From positions 1 to 33,519 of the forward strand of contig JAUXVT010000076.1 in assembly GCA_030680405.1 (NCBI GenBank): a stretch of DNA of 33,519 nt, in the 5' to 3' direction. Position numbers and translations under genes: made by a program. This DNA is from Thiobacillus sp. Its GTDB lineage: Bacteria > Pseudomonadota > Gammaproteobacteria > Burkholderiales > Thiobacillaceae. Shown here piece by piece: positions 17,969-26,846 of this stretch. Below the pieces are notes generated by a model. It was not told where the DNA came from, ran no database searches, and saw only the letters and a list, made by a program, of their open reading frames with translations. Within the stretch, counting starts at the first letter, position 1; every line of letters begins with the position of its first letter.

Positions 17969-19228
17969 TTGTATTTTCTGGGTATTGATTTCGGCACCTC
18001 GGGCGCACGCGCCTGCGTCATCAATGCCGAAGGCGTGATCGTTGCCGAGGACCAGCGCGACTTCGGCACGCTGGAAGAATACGAGCGCGCCGGCATCTGG
18101 CGCGAGGCGCTGTGGGATCTGGTCGCGGCGCTGCCCCCTGCGATTCGCTCGCAACTGTCGGACATCGCGCTCGACGGCACCTCCGGCACGGTGCTCGCCT
18201 GCGACGAGGAATTGAGCCCGCGCCATCCGCCGCTGCTATACAACGATGACCGCGCGGTCATTGAAGCCGCGCTGATCGCCAAGACCGCCACCCCCGGCCA
18301 CCCGGCCGCGGCGGTGACCTCGGGGCTGGCCAAGATGCTGTGGCTGAAAAAGCGGCTCGGCCTCACCGGCGCGCGGCTCTATCTCAACCAGGCCGACTGG
18401 CTGTCCGGCCTGCTAACCGGCCGGGTGGGGTTTTCCGACTACCACAACGCCCTGAAAATGGGCCTCGATCTCGACGGACTGAAATGGCCGGCCTGGGTGG
18501 AAACCCTGGCCGACATCGACTACCTGCCGGTGCCGGTCGCGCCCGGTTCGCGGCTTGCCACCGTGTCGCGCCCGCGCGCACGCTACCTCGGTGTGAATCC
18601 CGGCTGCATGGTGCACGCCGGCACCACCGATTCCATCGCCGCGTTTCTGGCGGCAGGCGTGACGCACAGCGGCGACGCCGTCACCTCGCTCGGCAGCACC
18701 CTGGTGCTGAAGCTCTTGTCCGACACCCGGGTGGAATCCACTGCGCACGGCGTCTATTCGCACTGGTTCGGCAGCCGCTGGCTGGCTGGCGGCGCGTCCA
18801 ATGCGGGTGGCGCCGTGCTGCGGCAGTTTTTCGACGACCCCATGCTGGCTTTGCTCAGCGAAAAAATCGACCCGGCCGTCGCCAGCCTGCTCGATTACCT
18901 CCCACTGCCACGCATCGGCGAACGCTTCCCGGTCAACGACCCGCAGCTTTCGCCGCGCCTGTCTCCGCGCCCGGCCGACGACGCCGAATTCCTGCATGGC
19001 CTGCTGGAAAGCCTGGCGCGCATCGAAGCGCGCGGCTATGCGTTGCTGGCCGAACTGGGCGCCTCGCCGGTGCGCCGGGTCGAAACCGCAGGCGGCGGCG
19101 CGCAAAATCCTGTGTGGACGCGCATTCGTCAGCGGCTGCTCGGGGTTCCGGTAGCGCGCGCCGCCCACACCGAAGCCGCTTACGGCACGGCCCTGCTGGC
19201 GCGCGACGGGCAGTCGCTTTTCGCATAA
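17969..19228 (+). CDS. FGGY-family carbohydrate kinase, D-ribulokinase-like
   Basis: The product is about 420 residues if started at the TTG (17969-17971), 4 nt behind the queF stop. This start places the FGGY phosphate-1 motif FLGIDFGTSGARACVI at the very N-terminus, as usual. Further features are DIALDGTSGTVLACD, LNQADWLSGLLTG with the likely catalytic Asp, the acceptor-side VHAGTTDSIAAFLAAG, and the nucleotide loop ETAGGGAQNPVW. The DGTSGTVL and LLYND pattern resembles the D-ribulose kinase (XK1-like) branch more than XylB or GlpK. It is shorter than classical 480-500-residue members. The substrate is inferred only. Confidence 0.85.
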   Translation: MYFLGIDFGTSGARACVINAEGVIVAEDQRDFGTLEEYERAGIWREALWDLVAALPPAIRSQLSDIALDGTSGTVLACDEELSPRHPPLLYNDDRAVIEAALIAKTATPGHPAAAVTSGLAKMLWLKKRLGLTGARLYLNQADWLSGLLTGRVGFSDYHNALKMGLDLDGLKWPAWVETLADIDYLPVPVAPGSRLATVSRPRARYLGVNPGCMVHAGTTDSIAAFLAAGVTHSGDAVTSLGSTLVLKLLSDTRVESTAHGVYSHWFGSRWLAGGASNAGGAVLRQFFDDPMLALLSEKIDPAVASLLDYLPLPRIGERFPVNDPQLSPRLSPRPADDAEFLHGLLESLARIEARGYALLAELGASPVRRVETAGGGAQNPVWTRIRQRLLGVPVARAAHTEAAYGTALLARDGQSLFA

Positions 19229-19374
19229 ACCAAGCCAGCCCACCGCCTACGACTAAAGTTGCATATCAATCGTTAAATGTTTGTCCTAAGCTGATTTCAA
19301 CCGCATGGCAGCAAGGGCATGCATGCTAATCGCCCCTGTCTCGCCCTGCGGCGTGCCGATGGGGGACAAGCAAA
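19229..19374. other. Intergenic region before the amidase gene
   Basis: This 146-bp gap holds the break between the queF-kinase unit and the hydrolase/cytochrome run. It is slightly AT-richer around 19255-19290, where a promoter could lie, but I see no pair of hexamers good enough to call. A GGGGACA stretch about 8 nt before the ATG at 19375 may serve as ribosome site. Confidence 0.35.
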
Positions 19375-20214
19375 ATGAAGATCCGCACTCACCGCCTGAC
19401 GCTGGACGATGGCAGCGCACTGCCTTATCTCCCCAGCCCGCATGTCGGCACGAGCATCGCCCCGCGTTTCCTGGTGATTCACTACACCGCCGGCAGCAGT
19501 GCGGCAGGCACGGTTGCCTGGTTCAGAAATCCGGCGTCCCGCGTTTCAGCCCACCTGGTGATCGCGCGCGACGGCACCCTCACCCAGATGGTGCCGTTCA
19601 ACCGCGAGGCCTGGCACGCCGGCCAGTCGCGCTGGGGCAGTCTGTCCGGACTCAATCACCACAGCATCGGGATCGAACTCGACAATGCTGGCTGCCTGAT
19701 CAAGAGCGGCGGCAAATGGGTATCCCCACTCAGCCGCCGCAGCTATCCCGACAGCGAAGTCACCGTCGCCCCCCACAAGAACGATCCGCCCGGCGCCGCC
19801 CCTTCCGGCTGGCACGCCTACACCCCTGAGCAGATCGAAGCCACACTGGCGTGCGGCATGGCGCTGGTCAATCATTACGGCCTCGCCGACGTGTTGGGGC
19901 ACGACGACATCTCGCCCGGCCGCAAGCGCGACCCGGGACCGGATTTCCCGCTGGAATCGGTGCGCGCGCGTCTCATGGGGCGCGGCGACGACCACCCCGA
20001 GCGTTATCGCACCACCGCCCGGCTGTATGTGCGAAGCGGTGCGGGATCCGATTTCGCCGCCCTGCCGGGCACGCCGCTGCCGCTCGGCACAGAGGTCGAA
20101 GTGCTGGCCAAGCACGGCCTGTGGTGGCAGGTCGATGTGGTGGGCGAGATCAACGGGGTGATGGACATCGTCGGCTGGTGCCACAGTAAATATCTCGTGC
20201 CCGTCAGCGCATAG
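19375..20214 (+). CDS. N-acetylmuramoyl-L-alanine amidase (Amidase_2) with C-terminal SH3 domain
   Basis: Amidase_2 enzymes cut the bond between N-acetylmuramic acid and L-alanine in peptidoglycan using zinc. The 279-residue product has zinc ligands H36 (RFLVIHYTAG), H176 (VLGHDDISPG) and D187 (KRDPGPDFP), with the supporting K184 and E101 (HSIGIELDNAG). Residues about 211-275 form a bacterial SH3-like domain (TARLYVRSGAGSDF through IVGWCHSKYLVP) that may bind wall peptides. There is no signal peptide, so it acts in the cytoplasm on recycled muropeptides or leaves by another route. The last 46 nt of the SH3 part are duplicated at 21433-21478, just before the patatin gene. Confidence 0.92.
   Translation: MKIRTHRLTLDDGSALPYLPSPHVGTSIAPRFLVIHYTAGSSAAGTVAWFRNPASRVSAHLVIARDGTLTQMVPFNREAWHAGQSRWGSLSGLNHHSIGIELDNAGCLIKSGGKWVSPLSRRSYPDSEVTVAPHKNDPPGAAPSGWHAYTPEQIEATLACGMALVNHYGLADVLGHDDISPGRKRDPGPDFPLESVRARLMGRGDDHPERYRTTARLYVRSGAGSDFAALPGTPLPLGTEVEVLAKHGLWWQVDVVGEINGVMDIVGWCHSKYLVPVSA
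20150..20195 (+). repeat. SH3-tail repeat, copy 1 (inside amidase gene)
   Basis: This 46-bp segment encodes INGVMDIVGWCHSKYL at the amidase C-terminus. It recurs at 21433-21478 with only four base differences by eye, in the same orientation and about 1.28 kb downstream. Confidence 0.85.
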
Positions 20215-20259
20215 ATTCGCTTCAGGTTGCTCATTTCTCGGTCCAGACAGGAGAACGAA

Positions 20260-21366
20260 ATGTCGAAATCACCCAAAGCCGCCAAGCCTTCATCGAAAAA
20301 AGCCGAGCCTGCTGCGATGCGCTATTGCTCGCAGCCGATCCAGCTTCCCAGGCAATTCGATCCCGCCGTGGATGCGCTGCGCGCCCGTGCCATTATCAAT
20401 GGCGGCAAAAAATGGGTGAACGGCACGCAGCTGACCTATTACTGCTACAAGGCCGGCGATGCCGTTCCTGCTGCCTGGCACGGAAAGGCGGCTGACCTCC
20501 GGGAAGTGGGCATTGCATTTGAGGCCTGGTTCAAGCTGGGTATCGGCATCGGTTTCAAGGAAGTGAGCCGTCCCGAGGAGGCCACGATCCGCATCGGTTT
20601 CGATGCGGATGACGGCTCATGGTCTTACGTCGGGCGCGACATTCTGAACATTCGCGACCCGCTTGCCCGCACCATGAACTTTGGCTGGGCGCTCAACACA
20701 AGCTACGGACGCGACACCGCCCTGCACGAAATCGGCCATGCGATAGGCCTGGAGCACGAGCATCAGAACCCCTACGCCGGCATCACTTGGGACACCGGTG
20801 CGGTAAAAAATTACTTCAACGGCCCGCCCAACAATTGGGATATGCAGCAAATCGAATGGAACATTCTGCGGAAAATCCCAACCGCGGAAGTCAAAGGAAC
20901 AAGCTGGGACCCCGACTCGGTCATGGAATATGCGTTCGGCCCGGGGCTGATCATTGAGCCTGTGGCCTACCGCAATGGCTTGAGTCCAAAAGGCGGACTT
21001 TCCAAGGCGGACAAATCCTGGATCGTTGAATCCTATCCCGGCGCCAAACCCAAGGAAGTCATTCCCTCGCTGGAAGTGGGCCTGTCGCAAAAACTGGCCA
21101 TCAAAGCCGGTCAAACCCGCGTGTTCAACTTCACGCCCAAACGAACCCGCACCTACCGGATCGGCACCTTTGGCGCCTCGGACACCGTCATGGTGCTGTT
21201 CGAGATCACGCCCTCCGGCAACGTACAAATTGCGGGCAACGACGACAGCGGCACTGATTTAAACGCCCGCATCGACATGCGCTTGATGAACGGCCGACGG
21301 TATCAAATCGGCATCCGCTTGTATTACGCAGAAATGGCATCCGAAACCTCGATCATGGTTTGGTGA
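20260..21366 (+). CDS. Astacin/serralysin-type zinc metalloprotease
   Basis: The 368-residue product starts at 20260 behind AGGAGA. It carries TALHEIGHAIGLEHEHQNP, the extended zinc motif HExxHxxGxxHE of metzincins (H156, E157, H160, H166), and a Met-turn DSVMEYAFG (M222). The catalytic domain covers residues about 20-240. Residues 260-368 form a beta-rich domain (ACSTSRPN-like frames excluded) resembling bacterial pre-peptidase C-terminal modules, e.g. TRVFNFTPKRTRTYRIGTF. The N-terminus is Lys/Ala/Ser-rich (MSKSPKAAKPSSKKAEPAA) with no Sec signal. It lies 45 nt behind the amidase. Export, if any, must use another path, or the protein works inside the cell. Confidence 0.88.
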   Translation: MSKSPKAAKPSSKKAEPAAMRYCSQPIQLPRQFDPAVDALRARAIINGGKKWVNGTQLTYYCYKAGDAVPAAWHGKAADLREVGIAFEAWFKLGIGIGFKEVSRPEEATIRIGFDADDGSWSYVGRDILNIRDPLARTMNFGWALNTSYGRDTALHEIGHAIGLEHEHQNPYAGITWDTGAVKNYFNGPPNNWDMQQIEWNILRKIPTAEVKGTSWDPDSVMEYAFGPGLIIEPVAYRNGLSPKGGLSKADKSWIVESYPGAKPKEVIPSLEVGLSQKLAIKAGQTRVFNFTPKRTRTYRIGTFGASDTVMVLFEITPSGNVQIAGNDDSGTDLNARIDMRLMNGRRYQIGIRLYYAEMASETSIMVW

Positions 21367-21413
21367 AGCACTTATCCGTATTCACAGCCGGGCATGCCAA
21401 TACGGGAGCGAAC

Positions 21414-21497
21414 ATGGCCAACAGAAAGATAGTCAACGGCGTGATGGACATCGTCGGCGGGTGTCACAGCAAATATCTGGAGGCGATCGATGGCTGA
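21414..21497 (+). CDS. 27-residue ORF duplicating the amidase SH3 tail
   Basis: ATG 21414 to TGA 21495-21497 encodes 27 residues beginning MANRKIVNGVMDIVGGCHSK. Residues 8-22 copy the last strand of the SH3 domain of the amidase encoded 1.3 kb upstream, with one Trp changed to Gly. GGGAGCG lies just before the ATG. The ORF overlaps the patatin start by 8 nt (ATG at 21490), so it may couple or feed ribosomes to that gene. Alternatively it is the scar of a recombination that deleted an SH3-containing gene once located here. Its function as a peptide is doubtful. Confidence 0.45.
   Translation: MANRKIVNGVMDIVGGCHSKYLEAIDG
21433..21478 (+). repeat. SH3-tail repeat, copy 2 (before patatin gene)
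   Basis: This is the second copy of the 46-bp segment found at 20150-20195. It lies inside the short ORF at 21414-21497. The reading frame is kept in both copies, and two of the four visible differences are synonymous codon changes (TGC/TGT and AGT/AGC), which suggests age or selection. Confidence 0.85.
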
Positions 21498-24192
21498 CGC
21501 GCCGGGCTCGTTCGATTGGGACAGCGTCCACGCGCAGGAGCGTGCCGCCATTCGTGAACCCGATGGCCGTCACGACGGGCCCGATCGGCCACTGACCGGG
21601 CTGGCGTTTTCCGGCGGCGGCATCCGCAGCGCCACCTTCAATCTGGGCGTCACCCAGGCACTGGCCGAACTCCGGCTGCTGCGGCAGTTCGATTACCTGT
21701 CGTGCGTGTCGGGCGGCGGCTACATCGGCGGCTGGTTGTCGGCCTTCATCCATCTCAAATGCAACGGCCGGGTCGAAGACGCCGAGCCGCAACTCCACGC
21801 CGGCGGCACGGAAAACTCCGCGATCCGATTCCTGCGCAGCTATAGCAACTACCTCACGCCCCAGGCCAGTTTCTTTTCCGCCGACACGCTAACCGCGGTG
21901 GCCACCTATCTGCGCAATCTCTACCTCAATCTCACCCTGCTGTTGCTGGCACTCGGCGGATTGCTACTGCTGCCGCGCCTGCTGGTGTGGTTCGCCCGCT
22001 GGCTCACCGGCTGGGAAAGCATCCATCCCGAGGCGCACGCCAGGCTGCTGCCACTGTTCGGTGGTGGCGTCATCTGCATCGTCATCGCCATGCTCTTCAT
22101 CGGCCTCAACCTGGGCAGCCGCGGCGCGTTCAAGGACCGGCCTTTCTACACCCGCCAGGCCGGGGTGCTGGTCCTGGTCGTGCTGCCAGCGCTGCTGTCC
22201 GCCTGGCTGATTGCGTATGGGTTTTATGTCGGCGCGCCGTTTCTGGACAGGCTGTCGCTCCTTGCCTGGGTGATGTGGGGCATGCTGGTTTATGTTCCAC
22301 CCTGGCTGCTGGGCTGGGCGCTGGGGCGTTTCCTCGGCCGACTCAATCGCAACCAGCCGCAGTTCACCTCGGTCCGTATCGTCGAGATGGCCGGCTACGC
22401 CTTGCTGGCGGGCGCGCTGGGGGGGCTGCTGCTGGCGGCCTTTGCCGAAGTGACGCAGCTCATCCCGCGCGGCATCAACCGTGATAGCGGATCGTGGATC
22501 GCGTCGGCGCTGGCTACCGCCCTATTGCTGAAGTTCTATTCGCTCACCGTGGTCGGCCACATCGGCCTGATGGGGCGCTATTTCTCGCACGACTCGCGCG
22601 AATGGTGGGCGCGCCTCGGCGGCTGGGTCCTGCTGGTGTCGCTGGTGTGGGCTGCCCTGTTCAGCATCGTCTTCATTGCCCCGGCGTTTTTCCGCTGGGC
22701 CAACGAATGGTTCGTCGCTGCCGGCGGCGTCACCTGGGTGCTGTCCACCGCAGCCGGCGTGCTGCTGGGGCGCGGCGCGAAAACCGCGAGCGACATCCGT
22801 CAAACCTGGCGTGATCTGGCCGCCCAGGTAATGCCCTATGTCTTCATCATCGGCCTGCTGGGTCTGCTGTCGCTGGGTCTGCACCAGTTGCTGATGCTGC
22901 CCATGTTTTGCAGCGGGTGCGAAGCCCATGCCCGCACCTCCACACATTTCATGTCCGTGCTCTACCAGGAATCCACCAACTTCCAGCGCGCCGATATCGC
23001 CTGGATAGCAATCCTGTGCGCCGGCAGCCTGGCTGCCGCTGCGGCACTCGCGTGGCGCATCGACGTTAACCTGTTCTCGATCTATCACTTCTACCGCCAG
23101 CGCCTGGTGCGCTGCTATCTCGGTGCCTCGCGCTGCAAGTTCCGTTCGCCGCATCCCTTCACCGGATTCGACCCGCGCGACGACCTCAAGCTGGCCGATC
23201 TGTGCAGCATGCCGCTGGGCAAGCCGCAGTGCCAGCGCCCCTACCCTATCCACAACACCGCGATGAACCTGGTAGCCGGCAAGCAGCTCGCCTGGCAGGA
23301 ACGCCGCGCCGCCGCGTTCGCCTTCACCCCGCTGGCGTCCGGCTATAGCTTCACCCTGCCCGACGAAAAGGGCCAGCTGCTCAGCCATTACCGTCCCACC
23401 TCGCAATACATGGAAGGCGTGTGGATGGGCTCGGCGATGGCAATTTCGGGCGCCGCCGCCTGTCCCAACATGGGTTATCACAGTTCGCCCGCGCTGACCT
23501 TTCTGATGACCGTGTTCAATGTCCGCCTCGGTCACTGGAGCCCCAATCCGGCCAACGAGAACCAGTGGACGAAACACGATCCGCCATTTGGCGGGATCTA
23601 TTTACTGAAGGAACTGTTCGGCCACACCCAGCATAGTTCGCCGTTTGTCTACCTGTCCGACGGCGGCCATTTCGAAAATCTCGGCATCTACGAGCTGGTG
23701 CGGCGGCGCTGCGCCTGCATCGTCGCCATCGACGCCGGCGAGGACGGCAACAGCCATTTCGAGGATCTCGGCAACGCCGTCCGCAAGTGCTATGCCGATT
23801 TCGGCGTGGTCATCGACATCCACGCCGAAGACCTGGAGAACGGCTACTCCGCCGTCGGCCGTGTGATCTATCCCCCCCGCGAGGGAACTTCAGAACAGCC
23901 GCCCGAAGGGTGTTTGATCTACATCAAGCCGCGCCTCACCGGCACCGAACCCGCCGACCTGTTGAACTACAAGTGCACCCATCCCGGCTTTCCACACGAG
24001 TCGACCACCGACCAGTGGTTCGACGAATCGCAGTTCGAGAGCTACCGCAAGCTGGGGCACTACATCGGCAAGGCGGTGTTCGACGCGGCACTGATCGAGG
24101 CGATCCAGCGTCAGGAAATGGCTGGCGACCGCTCGCAAATCCTGCCGTGGATTTGCGAAATCCTGCGCGAGCGGCGTGACGAGGCGGCTTGA
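21490..24192 (+). CDS. Membrane-embedded patatin-like phospholipase
   Basis: The 900-residue product begins with a patatin module: the oxyanion loop GLAFSGGGIRSATFNLGV (about 37-54) and a nucleophile motif YLSCVSGGGYIGG (S74, with Cys where the first Gly of GxSxG is usual). The partner of the dyad is far downstream in VYLSDGGHFENLGIYELV (D724). The catalytic fold is thus split by a large insertion of about eight or nine hydrophobic helices (residues about 130-530), e.g. LLLLALGGLLLLPRLLVW. This family is known as lipid acyl hydrolases; the insertion should place it in the inner membrane. The ATG at 21490 follows GGAGGCG. It overlaps the duplicated SH3 ORF by 8 nt. Confidence 0.88.
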   Translation: MADAPGSFDWDSVHAQERAAIREPDGRHDGPDRPLTGLAFSGGGIRSATFNLGVTQALAELRLLRQFDYLSCVSGGGYIGGWLSAFIHLKCNGRVEDAEPQLHAGGTENSAIRFLRSYSNYLTPQASFFSADTLTAVATYLRNLYLNLTLLLLALGGLLLLPRLLVWFARWLTGWESIHPEAHARLLPLFGGGVICIVIAMLFIGLNLGSRGAFKDRPFYTRQAGVLVLVVLPALLSAWLIAYGFYVGAPFLDRLSLLAWVMWGMLVYVPPWLLGWALGRFLGRLNRNQPQFTSVRIVEMAGYALLAGALGGLLLAAFAEVTQLIPRGINRDSGSWIASALATALLLKFYSLTVVGHIGLMGRYFSHDSREWWARLGGWVLLVSLVWAALFSIVFIAPAFFRWANEWFVAAGGVTWVLSTAAGVLLGRGAKTASDIRQTWRDLAAQVMPYVFIIGLLGLLSLGLHQLLMLPMFCSGCEAHARTSTHFMSVLYQESTNFQRADIAWIAILCAGSLAAAAALAWRIDVNLFSIYHFYRQRLVRCYLGASRCKFRSPHPFTGFDPRDDLKLADLCSMPLGKPQCQRPYPIHNTAMNLVAGKQLAWQERRAAAFAFTPLASGYSFTLPDEKGQLLSHYRPTSQYMEGVWMGSAMAISGAAACPNMGYHSSPALTFLMTVFNVRLGHWSPNPANENQWTKHDPPFGGIYLLKELFGHTQHSSPFVYLSDGGHFENLGIYELVRRRCACIVAIDAGEDGNSHFEDLGNAVRKCYADFGVVIDIHAEDLENGYSAVGRVIYPPREGTSEQPPEGCLIYIKPRLTGTEPADLLNYKCTHPGFPHESTTDQWFDESQFESYRKLGHYIGKAVFDAALIEAIQRQEMAGDRSQILPWICEILRERRDEAA

Positions 24193-24250
24193 AAGCGCAG
24201 CATCTTTGACTAAGGTTCAGGGCAGTCTGTCCTGCACACAGGAGAGCACC

Positions 24251-26836
24251 ATGAAGACATCGATCTGGCTAGGGATTTTCAGCGTTTCCACCCTTGCCCT
24301 GTTGGCCTGGCTCACCCACCAACCCGAAACTGCGCGCGCCACCCTGCCGCCCGCATCCGGCATGGTGCAAAGCACGCCTGCCGCCACCGTGCCCGACCCG
24401 CTCTCACCCGCCATGCCTGATGCGGCGTCGCCGTATAGCGACGCCGGTTTCCACGAAGCCGACGCCGGCCTATCGCCGTCCGCCCGTTCCGGGCGTGAAA
24501 TCTGGTTCAAGGCCACTGCGGGCAACGCGCGCTTCCACACCTACACCTTCCAGCAGCGCGTCACCGCGCTGATCGACTGGTACGGCGTGCTGCGTGGCGA
24601 CGCGCGTGACACCCGTTTCAAGACCTGGGGGCTGATCAACGACCCCGGCTGCTGCACACCGGGTTCTGACGGCTGTCCGGCCAAAAGCTACGAGGAAACC
24701 TACGGCTTCGACTGGTGCCCGGGCGACCAGACGCTGCTGAAGTTCGTCGGCAAACCCGGTTACCGCGACCCCGCCTGCGATTTCAAGGATGCCAGCGCCG
24801 AGGCCAGCGATCCGGAAGGTCATCAAAAAGGCCGCGAGGACAGCTGCAACCTGGCTTTCGGCACCTCCACCGGCGCGCTCGGCTTCCGCAAGTTTCCCAA
24901 TCCGCGCTTCGATCCGGTGGCGTGGAAGCAGGTCAACGGCCGCCTCGGCACCTGGGAAGGCTACAACCGCAAACTATCAAACAACCCCGCCCGCGCCGAT
25001 TTCAAGGTGCGCAAGCTTGCTGATACCTCGATCGAGCCGCCCTTCCTGATCGGCACCGCCTGCGCCTCGTGCCACGTCGCCTTCAACCCCGCCAGGCCGC
25101 CGCTCGATCCCGAGCATCCGAAGTGGGAAAACATCTCGGGCCTGGTCGGCAACCAGTACATCCGCGTGTCCGAGATTCTCATTTCCGGCATGCCGCACGA
25201 TGACCTGCTGTGGCAGATTTTTTCCCACGCGCGCCCCGGCACCTCCGACACCTCGGCGATCCCCAACGACCAGGTAAACAACGCCGGCACCATCAATGCG
25301 CTCATTAATATCGCGCAACGCCCCACCTTCGCGGGCGAGAAGGTCAATCGCTGGCGCAAGGCGGCCGCCTGCCAGGCTGGCGCCAAGGAATCCACCTGCT
25401 GGTGCGAGCCCGGCAAGCCCGGCAAGTGCTGGGAAAAAAGCGTGAAAGCCGAAACCGTTCACCACATTCTCAAGGGCGGCGGCGATTCGATCGGCGCGCT
25501 CGGGGCGATCCAGCGCGTGTACTTCAATATCGGCTCGTGCGCCGAGCAGTGCTGGGTCAACCATCTCACCGACCTGCGCCAGCTCGACCCCCAGGCGCGC
25601 AACTTCGGCCAGACGCCGTTCGACATTGGCCAGTGCCGGCGCGACTGTCCCAACTTCCGCGCGGTTGAAGATCGCCTGCACAACCTTCTTGATTTCTTTC
25701 TGACCGCGCCCGAAGGCCAGGCACGCGACCTGCGCGAAGCACGCGAGAACCAGCGCCAGGCGTCTTACGCCGAGGCCGATCTGGTGCGCGATCTGGAACA
25801 AAGCTTCGGCAAGGGGTCGGTATCGCGCGGCCAGCAGGTGTTCGTCGCCAACTGCGCCCGCTGCCATTCCAGCAGCAAGCCGCCGTTCGAGGCGGTGGAC
25901 TTCCGCACCATCGACAGCAAGACCGGCCTGCGCGCCGACTGGCTGGGCAACGACGTGCCGACACCGGTCACCGAAATCGGCACCTACCGCTGCCGCTCGC
26001 TGCATTCCAACCACCTGCGCGGCCACGTCTGGGAGCAGTTCGCCAACGAGGATTACCATGCACGCCCGACCGTCTCCGGCATCCTCGAACCGCACGACGG
26101 CGGGCGCGGCTATTACCGCAACGTCTCGCTGGTGAACCTGTGGGCGCACGCGCCCTTCCTGCACAACAACTCGGTCGGCCCTGAGCTGTGCGGCTGGGGC
26201 GGCGATAAGGCCAATGCCTACGAGCTGTACCGCCCCAGCTACATCGACACGACCCAACCCGGCAACCCGCCGCTGGCGAAGGACAGGCAGCCGGCGTGCT
26301 GGAAGTACGACCCCTCGGTCGACGGCCGCTTCAAGCTCTATATCGCGGCCATGCAGGATCTGCTGAATCCGGCCAGGCGCATTCCCAAGGCGACCAAGGT
26401 CGACGAGGACATCGTGCTCGACATCGGCCCACGCATCTTCGACGGCAAGGATGAAAAACGCCTGGTCGGCTTCACCGTGCGGGTGCCGGCAGGCGCCACG
26501 GCAGGCAACGTCGGCAACTTCCGCCACAAGGACTTCATCGTCGATCTGGTGCGCGCCAAGCTCAAGCCCGGCGAGCTCGAAGCACGGCTGGCCAAGGTGC
26601 TTCCCGCTTCAGAGGCAAAACAGCTTGCGGCTGAGATGCAGAATATCGGCAAGGCCATCGTCTCTGACCCGGATCGACTGGTCGAGGTAGTGAAGGAAGC
26701 GCGAATCCGCACGCCCGCGCTCTGGCAAGTCTATTCGTCGTGCAGCGCCGAAATCGAAAACGACGGTCACCGCTTCGGCGAAGACCTCAGCGACGCCGAC
26801 AAGAACGCGCTGACCGCTTTTCTGGCCACACTGTAA
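24251..26836 (+). CDS. Dihaem c-type cytochrome, Cys-rich, family unknown
   Basis: The start at 24251 follows GGAGAG. The 861-residue product has an N-terminal membrane or signal segment (SIWLGIFSVSTLALLAWL) and two haem c motifs: CASCH (C271, C274, H275) and CARCH (C535, C538, H539). Between and before them are unusual cysteine clusters: DPGCCTPGSDGCPAKS, STCWCEPGKPGKCWEKS, GSCAEQCWVNH and GQCRRDCPNF. They could form disulfides in the periplasm. The spacing of two haems in a large single chain recalls RoxA-type oxygenases and MauG/dihaem peroxidases, but I cannot align it to either. It is followed after 10 nt by the beta-propeller lipoprotein, so the two probably work together outside the inner membrane. 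Confidence 0.85.
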   Translation: MKTSIWLGIFSVSTLALLAWLTHQPETARATLPPASGMVQSTPAATVPDPLSPAMPDAASPYSDAGFHEADAGLSPSARSGREIWFKATAGNARFHTYTFQQRVTALIDWYGVLRGDARDTRFKTWGLINDPGCCTPGSDGCPAKSYEETYGFDWCPGDQTLLKFVGKPGYRDPACDFKDASAEASDPEGHQKGREDSCNLAFGTSTGALGFRKFPNPRFDPVAWKQVNGRLGTWEGYNRKLSNNPARADFKVRKLADTSIEPPFLIGTACASCHVAFNPARPPLDPEHPKWENISGLVGNQYIRVSEILISGMPHDDLLWQIFSHARPGTSDTSAIPNDQVNNAGTINALINIAQRPTFAGEKVNRWRKAAACQAGAKESTCWCEPGKPGKCWEKSVKAETVHHILKGGGDSIGALGAIQRVYFNIGSCAEQCWVNHLTDLRQLDPQARNFGQTPFDIGQCRRDCPNFRAVEDRLHNLLDFFLTAPEGQARDLREARENQRQASYAEADLVRDLEQSFGKGSVSRGQQVFVANCARCHSSSKPPFEAVDFRTIDSKTGLRADWLGNDVPTPVTEIGTYRCRSLHSNHLRGHVWEQFANEDYHARPTVSGILEPHDGGRGYYRNVSLVNLWAHAPFLHNNSVGPELCGWGGDKANAYELYRPSYIDTTQPGNPPLAKDRQPACWKYDPSVDGRFKLYIAAMQDLLNPARRIPKATKVDEDIVLDIGPRIFDGKDEKRLVGFTVRVPAGATAGNVGNFRHKDFIVDLVRAKLKPGELEARLAKVLPASEAKQLAAEMQNIGKAIVSDPDRLVEVVKEARIRTPALWQVYSSCSAEIENDGHRFGEDLSDADKNALTAFLATL

Positions 26837-26846
26837 GAAGACTTTC

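Noticed and set aside
24977-26527. 516-codon minus-strand frame antisense to the dihaem cytochrome
   Set aside because: The haem motifs and signal segment are on the plus strand; this frame mirrors high-GC codon bias.
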